DNA from: Dielma fastidiosa
GTDB taxonomy: Bacteria; Bacillota_I; Bacilli_A; Erysipelotrichales; Erysipelotrichaceae
Reading direction: 5' to 3'
Length of the DNA stretch: 64,000 nt
Assembly (NCBI RefSeq): GCF_000313565.1
Contig: NZ_HE578926.1
Coordinates: 312,814-376,813, forward strand
The translations under genes were made by a program, and so were the position numbers. Under the pieces are notes generated by a model. The model searched no databases. It saw only the letters and a list, made by a program, of their open reading frames with translations, and had not been told where the DNA came from. Shown in pieces: positions 56,172-62,688 of the stretch (the stretch's first letter is position 1; each line of letters opens with the position of its first letter).

Positions 56172-58007
56172 CTATTTCCAGCTCATGTCACAAATAATTT
56201 GTGCCCAAGAAGCAAATGGAGTAGTATTAAAGCCATTCAGATCAGCATCAGCAAAATCATAGTATTGGTTTGCATAAATTGGAACCATCGGCATAATATC
56301 GTTCCACTTAACCTGATATTCAACCCAGATATCCGCAAACGTTTCAGTATCTTCAGAAGGCGTATGTCTTAAACGTTGAATGATTTCATCAAGTTCAGGA
56401 TCACATGTATTAGTAGCATTTGATGGTGTTCCAGCAAAATCGCATGCATATGAAGAATAGTAAGGGTCTGGTGCATCATCGAAGTTTGAAGCCATGTTGA
56501 AAGTATTATACTTTCTTTCACCCTCTGGTTTAGTTGCGCCATAATAGTAAGCATCTAACAGACCAGCGAAGTCAGTTCTTTCGATATTGAAATGGATACC
56601 AACCTTAGGTGCATTTTGTTTCAGCTGCAGTTCGATTGTATCAGTTACTGGGTTATCATTAGTACCTAAGTGAGTGATTACTAATTCTTCACCAGCAGCG
56701 TTATGACGGTAATAACCTTCACCAGCTTTAGTTACATCAAACGGAGTAACACCGTCTGCTTCAAATTTATAAGAAGAATTGTCTAATTCAGCATTTGCTT
56801 TATCGATTGAGAAAGCGTAGTTGATCAGCTTAGAATCCAATTCAGCTTTCTTAACTTGATAAGTCCAGTATGCAGTAGCATAGTCAGAGTTAACAGTTGT
56901 ACCGTAACCGCCAAGGATATTGTTGATCAAATCATCTTTATCCAGAATGTAGGCGATAGCGTGACGTACTTCTTTTTCTTTAGTAGCGCCGAAGTCTGTG
57001 TGCATAGGAACGTTACCAAAACCGTTACGAGCATAAGTAGATTCCTGAACATTTTCAGCAGCTTTTGCTTTTTCGATCTTGTCGCCTTCTACAACACCTT
57101 GAACGATGTCTACTTCACCATTAACCAGCATATCAACATCTAATGTAGCATTAACTGTCTTTACGATGATTGTTTCGATAGATGGAGTTTTCTTATCCCA
57201 TGTACCTGCAAAGTTATCATTTTTAACAAGTTTAACTTGTTTGTTTTCAAATGAGATAAAGCTGTAAGGTCCGCAGCTTACTGTTGGAGCGAAACGATAG
57301 TCGCTGCCAAATTTGTTAACTGCTTCAGCCAGATCACCCACTAATTTAGAACCTTCATCAGTTGATTCAATGGTAGCATCTGGTGCTAATGTGTGCATTG
57401 GATATGGATATACACGCATGAAGCTCAGTTCCCAGAAATAAGGTAAACGATCTTTAGATACGGTTACTGAGAAAGTTTGATCATCAACTTTTTTAACACC
57501 GCCTAAAACATCTGTTTCACCAGTGTGATAAGCTTCATAATCAACGAAGTTTTCACCTAATGTTTCAGATGCACCTGCAGCTACTAATTGTGGAGAACCA
57601 CCAACTAAATAAGCAAATACATAATCATCAGCGGTTACTGGTTCGCCGTCATTCCATTTTAACCCATCATTTAAAGTCCATGTATAAACTGTGTTGCCAT
57701 CAGCATCTTCAGATTTAACAAGTTCTTTAATAACTGTTTCATCAACGATCCATTCGCCTTCAGATGTGAAAGCAACCGGTGAATATCCATGAATTAAATC
57801 ACGAACGTTCTTGTCATATGAACTGTTTCCAAAACCTGCAGATTGGTGGAAATCACCGTTCATATCAAATGTTGCGACTACTAATTCTTTACCTGCATTT
57901 GCAGAGCCACCGTTATTGGCATCACCATTGCCATTACCGCTGCCGTTATTGCTGCATCCAGCTAAAGCCATTAGCGCAACCATACAAACTGCTACTAACT
58001 TTTTCAT
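56172..58007 (-). CDS. oppA: OppA oligopeptide-binding lipoprotein
   Basis: A 611-residue extracellular solute-binding protein. Lipoprotein signal with lipobox LAGC (MKKLVAVCMVALMALAGCSN), then a Gly/Asn-rich linker. Family 5 binding-protein features include LNDGLKWNDGEPVTADDYVF and VKKVDDQTFSVTVSKDR. It captures peptides for the OppBC channel. Start at 58007 follows AGGAGGG. It has its own near-consensus promoter, so it can be expressed separately from the upstream radical SAM genes. Confidence 0.94.
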   Translation of the reverse strand: MKKLVAVCMVALMALAGCSNNGSGNGNGDANNGGSANAGKELVVATFDMNGDFHQSAGFGNSSYDKNVRDLIHGYSPVAFTSEGEWIVDETVIKELVKSEDADGNTVYTWTLNDGLKWNDGEPVTADDYVFAYLVGGSPQLVAAGASETLGENFVDYEAYHTGETDVLGGVKKVDDQTFSVTVSKDRLPYFWELSFMRVYPYPMHTLAPDATIESTDEGSKLVGDLAEAVNKFGSDYRFAPTVSCGPYSFISFENKQVKLVKNDNFAGTWDKKTPSIETIIVKTVNATLDVDMLVNGEVDIVQGVVEGDKIEKAKAAENVQESTYARNGFGNVPMHTDFGATKEKEVRHAIAYILDKDDLINNILGGYGTTVNSDYATAYWTYQVKKAELDSKLINYAFSIDKANAELDNSSYKFEADGVTPFDVTKAGEGYYRHNAAGEELVITHLGTNDNPVTDTIELQLKQNAPKVGIHFNIERTDFAGLLDAYYYGATKPEGERKYNTFNMASNFDDAPDPYYSSYACDFAGTPSNATNTCDPELDEIIQRLRHTPSEDTETFADIWVEYQVKWNDIMPMVPIYANQYYDFADADLNGFNTTPFASWAQIICDMSWK

Positions 58008-58048
58008 TAAAGAATTCCCTCCTATCAACTTATATTGATAATGTAATC

Positions 58049-58077
58049 ATTATACATAACAACCCTTGATTTTACAA
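58049..58077 (-). promoter_or_regulatory. Promoter of opp operon
   Basis: Minus strand TTGTAA (58077-58072), 17-nt spacer, TATAAT (58054-58049), 41 nt before oppA. The rest of 58078-58243 is AT-rich without a gene or a clear terminator, so read-through from the radical SAM genes into opp is possible. Confidence 0.65.
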
Positions 58078-58243
58078 GCCTTATTCACATTTTTGTGACT
58101 TGTATAACATTATTTTCCTGTATTTCCATAATGTTTATCGCCTATTTTCACACGTTTTTACAATATTTGTTTTAATTTTCATAATTTTTCATGCTGCATT
58201 ACAATCTTTTTTTGACCGCTAATTAAAATTTGTAAAATCAACT

Positions 58244-59743
58244 TTATTCCTGCAGTCTTTCATAATCCCCATTGTCAATTAGATACTTAATAACTTCGAG
58301 CATTTCTTCCTTATTACAGGTTACTTTATCTATTGACCCATTTTTAGTATAGTTTTCAAACTTACATTTTCCCTTGCATATAATGTCAAAAGGACAGCCA
58401 TTACAAATTTTCTTTGTTTGTTCCTTAACTAAATTAACTTTATTATATACATCTGAATCCTTTAAGTTTGCAATTACAAATTCATTAGTCCCCATTGCCT
58501 CATTGCAGTGATAAATGTCTCCATTATTATTGATGACAATATTATCATAGTAATTACAAAAATCTGTTTGCATAAAGTTTGAAACATATACATCAAAAGA
58601 ATTACGTATTCGCCTTAAGAATTGATCAGCAATAGTTATCTTAAAGCTATATTCTTTTAGCTTTAACAGCGACTGCAATAAATCTATTAGTCTTATTTGC
58701 TTAAATTCACTGTTATCCTTGCAGCTTACTAAATGTAATTCCAGTTTAAAAAATTTAGTATAATTTTTTAATTTATTTTCTATTTCCTCACACAATTCTG
58801 ATAGATATGCAATATTATCATAATCTAAATTAACTCTGAGTTTTACATAAAACTCATTTTCAACCAACATCTTGACATTATTTATAATTAATTCGAAGCT
58901 GCCATTTCTAAATATTCTACGCTTATCATGGATTTTTTTAGGTCCATCTAACGTAATAGTAAAACAAGATATTTGATGTCTGTATTTGCTAAGTAATGAG
59001 AAATAATTATCGATTCCTAAGCCATTCGTTATAAATTCATACTCAACATTGTTTAAATGCAGTTTTAAGAAATCTTCAATAAATGCATAATTTTCTTCTA
59101 ACAATGGTTCTCCTCCATAGAAAACCAAAGTAATGAAATTTTGCTCACTTAATTTTTTTATATATTCAATAGTTTGATGTTTAATATCATTCGGCATAAT
59201 GTCAAACGTTTTATTATGTTCAAAGCAATAGATGCAATTCATATTACATCTAAATGAATTTATTAAATAAACACGTTTATTATATGTATTAACATTAATA
59301 TCCTTAACATTACTTTCTTGCATAGGTGTAATAATATCTCGTATTCTTAATTCAAATAAATCATTTTTATTCAATCTTGAGACACAACCATTCAGCAAAA
59401 TATTATATATTGAGGAAGTAAGTTGATAAATTTCACCTTGGGACAAATTTACAATATACTTATAGCCTTTATATTCCATCAAATAGCTATAATCATTTAA
59501 CTCATATTTTAAAAAGTGCCGTTCTGATATCAAATTCTTTTCTAGCAACAATTTCATTATAACATCATATTCGTTACTTATATGATATACTTCATTGTCT
59601 AAAAGTTTGCGTGATAACTCAATCATTTTACCAGTGAATTCATACAAATTGTTTTGCAGCTTTAAATATATTTTTTCCTCAGACAATCTATAAAATTTAA
59701 TACTATCATTTTCTGTATATGTTCTGCCAGCATATTCAATCAT
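58244..59743 (-). CDS. Radical SAM/SPASM peptide maturase 2
   Basis: A 499-residue enzyme. Long N-terminal region (about 1-155), probably a peptide-recognition domain. Radical SAM core with [4Fe-4S] cysteines CNMNCIYC (166, 170, 173) and YGGEP (209-213). C-terminal SPASM region with Cys 396, 413, 447, 450, 456, 460 and 476, expected to hold auxiliary clusters. Such enzymes crosslink or alter residues of small ribosomal peptides using S-adenosylmethionine. AGAAGG precedes the start, 12 nt after the first maturase. The gene is very AT-rich compared with opp. The exact modification cannot be deduced. Confidence 0.9.
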   Translation of the reverse strand: MIEYAGRTYTENDSIKFYRLSEEKIYLKLQNNLYEFTGKMIELSRKLLDNEVYHISNEYDVIMKLLLEKNLISERHFLKYELNDYSYLMEYKGYKYIVNLSQGEIYQLTSSIYNILLNGCVSRLNKNDLFELRIRDIITPMQESNVKDINVNTYNKRVYLINSFRCNMNCIYCFEHNKTFDIMPNDIKHQTIEYIKKLSEQNFITLVFYGGEPLLEENYAFIEDFLKLHLNNVEYEFITNGLGIDNYFSLLSKYRHQISCFTITLDGPKKIHDKRRIFRNGSFELIINNVKMLVENEFYVKLRVNLDYDNIAYLSELCEEIENKLKNYTKFFKLELHLVSCKDNSEFKQIRLIDLLQSLLKLKEYSFKITIADQFLRRIRNSFDVYVSNFMQTDFCNYYDNIVINNNGDIYHCNEAMGTNEFVIANLKDSDVYNKVNLVKEQTKKICNGCPFDIICKGKCKFENYTKNGSIDKVTCNKEEMLEVIKYLIDNGDYERLQE

Positions 59744-59755
59744 AATCGTACCTTC

Positions 59756-60976
59756 TTACAATTGAATATTATGCTCTAGCATTAAATATTTAGGATAGAA
59801 TTTTTCATAATATTCTTTACAGCATAACTTTCTACAAGGGCCTTCACCTAAACACAAAGGAAAAAATTTGCATTTATCATCAATATTGCAGGACATTTTT
59901 ATATTAACTTTATTCTTGATTATTTTCCCATTTTCAATACAGCCAATCGCTTGATCATATATAAATCCTATACATGGGTACAAGTTTAAATTTTCATCAA
60001 CACATAATGTTGAATCATTATAGGCAGCACACAATCCATATTCATGTAGATGAGATGTTTCAAAACCATTCTGCTTAGCAAACAACTCTAATTTATATAT
60101 GCATTCTTCAGCATCAATACTTACATCTCTACACTCCTTACATTTATTATCCATGATTGGGCAAAATGATATAAATTTTAAGACATTATTCAATCCATCA
60201 TTTTTAAGTTTAGACATGAAATTAATTACTTTTTCATAATCTTCTATGGTCACATTCACTCTCAATATAAATTTGTCAGAATATAAGAACGCATATTTCA
60301 ACAATGAATTATATATGTCATCAAATGTACCATTACCGTTTTTATAAGGTCTATTATAATTATGATTTTCTTTTGTTGCGTCTATTGTAATTTGTACATT
60401 ATCTACTTTTTTCAATATTTCATCTGCACCATCCATCAATGTACCATTCGATATTAAAGTTAAGCGCATTTTCAGATTTTCGTTTTTAATATCTCTTAAA
60501 TCATTTATGACATTTAAAACCATTGGCTTGTTAAGCATCGGTTCACCGCCATATAATACTACGTCAACATTTCTTGTTTCATCATTAATGATGTCATTGA
60601 CGATTGCTTCTTTTATTTTCTGCCAATTTTCTTCATTTAAAAATTTATTATTATCTATATTTTTACAAGCGTTTTCAATGCAATACCAACAATTCAAATT
60701 ACAAGCTGACGTAAACGAGATAACTATATTTACATTTTTATGAGAATGAATTGCATTATTCAATTCGCATTCTAGTTGATGTCTTTCATATTCATAACTC
60801 TCAGTTATAATCTTTTTATTTTTGAATAAATTTAATGTATCGACATCTAATTCATCAAAATTTTCATTTTTTAATATTTCATATATTGAAGATGGTATTT
60901 GTAATAAGCATTGTGAAAATGAATTAAACAACAACTGGTTATCAGCATAAAATATATTATAATTAGATGATTTCAT
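59756..60976 (-). CDS. Radical SAM/SPASM peptide maturase 1
   Basis: A 406-residue enzyme. N-terminal region (about 1-80) with PqqD/RRE flavour, radical SAM cysteines CNLNCWYC (92, 96, 99), YGGEP (142-146), and a C-terminal SPASM region with CxAAYN...CVDENLNLYPC and CNIDDKCKFFPLCLGEGPCR, then KLCC. Start at 60976: GGAGGA lies 4 nt upstream; an ATG four codons earlier contains this site. It lies 71 nt after the small peptide gene, separated by a hairpin, and is followed by a second maturase. It probably modifies the peptide. Confidence 0.9.
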   Translation of the reverse strand: MKSSNYNIFYADNQLLFNSFSQCLLQIPSSIYEILKNENFDELDVDTLNLFKNKKIITESYEYERHQLECELNNAIHSHKNVNIVISFTSACNLNCWYCIENACKNIDNNKFLNEENWQKIKEAIVNDIINDETRNVDVVLYGGEPMLNKPMVLNVINDLRDIKNENLKMRLTLISNGTLMDGADEILKKVDNVQITIDATKENHNYNRPYKNGNGTFDDIYNSLLKYAFLYSDKFILRVNVTIEDYEKVINFMSKLKNDGLNNVLKFISFCPIMDNKCKECRDVSIDAEECIYKLELFAKQNGFETSHLHEYGLCAAYNDSTLCVDENLNLYPCIGFIYDQAIGCIENGKIIKNKVNIKMSCNIDDKCKFFPLCLGEGPCRKLCCKEYYEKFYPKYLMLEHNIQL

Positions 60977-61006
60977 ATAATCCTCCATTTCAAATTTTTA
61001 TTACAA

Positions 61007-61049
61007 AATTATTATAGGCGTTGAATTTAATTCAGCGCCTATAATAATT
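61007..61049 (-). terminator. Hairpin between precursor and maturase genes (partial terminator)
   Basis: AATTATTATAGGCG (61007-61020) pairs perfectly with CGCCTATAATAATT (61036-61049), and the inner bases extend the stem to a very small loop. The right arm overlaps the precursor stop codon. On the minus strand the stem ends in AATTTTG, a weak U tract, so it may stop part of the transcripts or protect the precursor mRNA, giving more peptide than enzyme. Confidence 0.7.
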
Positions 61050-61143
61050 ATTTACAAACGTACTCATTATGAATTTGGCAACCCATAGATGCTTCTATAG
61101 CTGCAAACCCCTCAGCTAAAACTACTACTTTCTTTTCTTCCAT
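61048..61143 (-). CDS. Putative RiPP precursor peptide (31 aa)
   Basis: A 31-codon gene with GAAAGGAGAA before its ATG. The peptide begins MEEKKVVVLAEGF, continues AAIEASM and ends GCQIHNEYVCK. Charged start, hydrophobic middle, and a C-terminal segment bracketed by two cysteines (residues 22 and 30) look like leader plus core of a modified peptide. It has its own promoter, and two radical SAM/SPASM enzymes follow on the same strand. No family is recognised; no dedicated protease or exporter is adjacent. A sactipeptide/ranthipeptide-type or other crosslink to the cysteines, Tyr or His is plausible but unproven. Confidence 0.75.
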   Translation of the reverse strand: MEEKKVVVLAEGFAAIEASMGCQIHNEYVCK

Positions 61144-61170
61144 AAAATTGTTCTCCTTTCTTACACAAAT

Positions 61171-61200
61171 ATTGTAAGCCCTTACTTATGCTTATTTCAA
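61171..61200 (-). promoter_or_regulatory. Promoter of precursor peptide gene
   Basis: Minus strand TTGAAA (61200-61195), 18-nt spacer, TACAAT (61176-61171); transcription would start about 20 nt before the peptide gene. Confidence 0.65.
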
Positions 61201-61231
61201 CCCTTTTTTTAAATTATTTTTACCTAAAAAC

Positions 61232-61256
61232 AGAGCTAATTAACGCTAATTACTCT
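61232..61256. promoter_or_regulatory. Double TAATTA box upstream of the RiPP promoter
   Basis: AGAG-C-TAATTA-ACGC-TAATTA-CTCT: two TAATTA elements one helical turn apart within an inverted repeat, about 32 bp upstream of the -35. Possible regulator site. Otherwise 61201-61432 is AT-rich with no gene seen. Confidence 0.35.
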
Positions 61257-61432
61257 ATTGAAAAAAGCATAATTTCAGCACTATTTTTTCTACATTTTCA
61301 CCCTTGATTATTTGAATTTTCCATATATTGCATAATAAACCTCTTACTGACACTAACTGCAGCGCATATATCATTTTATTGATCAAGGATCAATTGTTTG
61401 TTTTATTATCATCTAACGTTAATTTTTGATTT

Positions 61433-61469
61433 AAAAAAGAACACTTTCAGCATTTTGCTGTCCGTGTTC
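61433..61469 (-). terminator. Terminator after Ntn hydrolase gene
   Basis: Minus strand GAACAC-gga-CAGCA-aaa-TGCTG-aaa-GTGTTC then six T. It separates the hydrolase from the RiPP genes. Confidence 0.85.
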
Positions 61470-61475
61470 CCTTCC

Positions 61476-62540
61476 TTATTTGTTCAAATTGTACGTATAC
61501 GGAGTATCATATTTCATCCCGATACTGATTGTAGCACTCAATTCACTCTGATTATAAATGATTGACCACTGTGTTCCTGTCATTTCATTGTCATCATTAA
61601 GATGCAGCGGCTGAGAAACAGCTTTAAGCAGATTCATGCCTTCAGCCTCACTCAAAATACCTTTATTCTCTGTCAGTGTCTTCTCCAAAGTTGCATAGCG
61701 ATCCTGCCCCTTGCCAAAGTCATAATCACCAGGTGTCAGCAGAAAGTTTGTGGCCGCCTGCCAATTGCCGTCCATTTCAACAACACTTATTTCATTATCA
61801 ACATATTCCACGACAACTGATTTACCATTGGCGTCAGCAATTTGGAAATGATAGCTGCTGTTTGCGGATGAATGCATGTCATATTGTTTTAACAAAGCAA
61901 CTGCTTCATCAACCGTGGCTGCCTTATCCAATACCATTCGCACCGCTGTCGTCGTAGTGATGTCAATTTTATCAGTTTGCTGATTTGTTGCCTCTGTTGG
62001 TATCAGCAATACACCGATGGCCAAGCCCTTTTCATTAATGCCATCAAGAGGTGCATAAGGAGCCGCCAACGTAATAATGCTTGACAATAAGCCATCCGGC
62101 AATTTTTCTTCATTATAGCCTAAAAAGCCTAAATTAACCGTTGAGAAAGAAGCATAGCCATTATCTGGCTGGGTTTTCACAAATAAAGCCGGTGAATATG
62201 TTAAATCAAAATTTCTGCCAAATATTTTCGCGCCATCCGGTGTGGCCGCGTTAAAGGTTGAGCAGCCAAGATTAGGAATGCTGAATTCTACTGGTATTCC
62301 CTTTAAAAGCTTTGTGGATACAAATTGAATCAGTTCAGCATCCGTACTGGCGCCGGTGGCCAGAAAATCATCAAAACCATAATCGCCTTTATATTCCATT
62401 GTATATAACGCGTAATCATCTACTTTTTTCATTGACTGAAGCGTTGCCAGTTCATTATGGAACATGGCATAGAAACCGCCCACTAGGACAACTGCTACAC
62501 ACGCGATACCAATGAGTAATCGTTTTACTATTTTGTTCAT
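61476..62540 (-). CDS. Membrane-anchored Ntn hydrolase, linear amide C-N hydrolase (choloylglycine hydrolase/C45-like)
   Basis: A 354-residue protein with an N-terminal signal anchor (about 7-27) and an extracytoplasmic Ntn-type domain. Candidate nucleophile Cys93 in NLGCSTFNA, followed by IFGRNFDL, and the N-terminal-half pattern typical of bile salt hydrolase/penicillin V acylase and acyl-CoA:6-APA acyltransferase-like proteins. In classic members the Cys becomes N-terminal after removal of preceding residues; here about 92 residues precede it, as in C45-type proenzymes. Substrate (N-acyl amide, bile acid conjugate or peptide) unknown. Promoter, operator-like repeats and terminator make it a single-gene unit. 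Confidence 0.75.
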   Translation of the reverse strand: MNKIVKRLLIGIACVAVVLVGGFYAMFHNELATLQSMKKVDDYALYTMEYKGDYGFDDFLATGASTDAELIQFVSTKLLKGIPVEFSIPNLGCSTFNAATPDGAKIFGRNFDLTYSPALFVKTQPDNGYASFSTVNLGFLGYNEEKLPDGLLSSIITLAAPYAPLDGINEKGLAIGVLLIPTEATNQQTDKIDITTTTAVRMVLDKAATVDEAVALLKQYDMHSSANSSYHFQIADANGKSVVVEYVDNEISVVEMDGNWQAATNFLLTPGDYDFGKGQDRYATLEKTLTENKGILSEAEGMNLLKAVSQPLHLNDDNEMTGTQWSIIYNQSELSATISIGMKYDTPYTYNLNK

Positions 62541-62585
62541 AAGCCCTCCTATAAATGACCATTAAATAAAATTAGTCATGTTTAG

Positions 62586-62614
62586 AGTTTACTACTTTCG
62601 TGTGCTTCTGTCAA
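62586..62614 (-). promoter_or_regulatory. Promoter of Ntn hydrolase gene
   Basis: Minus strand TTGACA (62614-62609), 17-nt spacer, TAAACT (62591-62586), about 45 nt before the start codon. Confidence 0.7.
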
Positions 62615-62621
62615 CAAAATA

Positions 62622-62646
62622 TTGACTATATAAATATATTAGTCAA
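62622..62646. promoter_or_regulatory. Inverted repeat upstream of Ntn hydrolase promoter
   Basis: TTGACTA, 11-nt AT-rich centre, TAGTCAA. A second inverted pair, ATGAC/GTCAT (62555-62559 and 62575-62579), lies over the transcription start. The paired GACTA/TAGTC arms look like sites for a TetR-type dimer not encoded in this window. Confidence 0.5.
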
Positions 62647-62677
62647 AAAAAGAATCCCTTCATAAGGAAAGGATTCT
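62645..62677 (-). terminator. Terminator after flavoprotein gene
   Basis: Minus strand AGAATCC, 13-nt loop, GGATTCT, six T. Confidence 0.85.
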
Positions 62678-62688
62678 GTGTTTAATCA

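Noticed and set aside
58078-58243. Second small peptide gene between maturase 2 and oppA
   Set aside because: Short frames such as one starting MKIKTNIVKT lack a ribosome binding site and a peptide-like pattern.
60977-60988. ATG at 60988 as the start of maturase 1
   Set aside because: The ribosome binding site GGAGGA lies between this ATG and the next in-frame ATG at 60976, so the downstream start is the real one.
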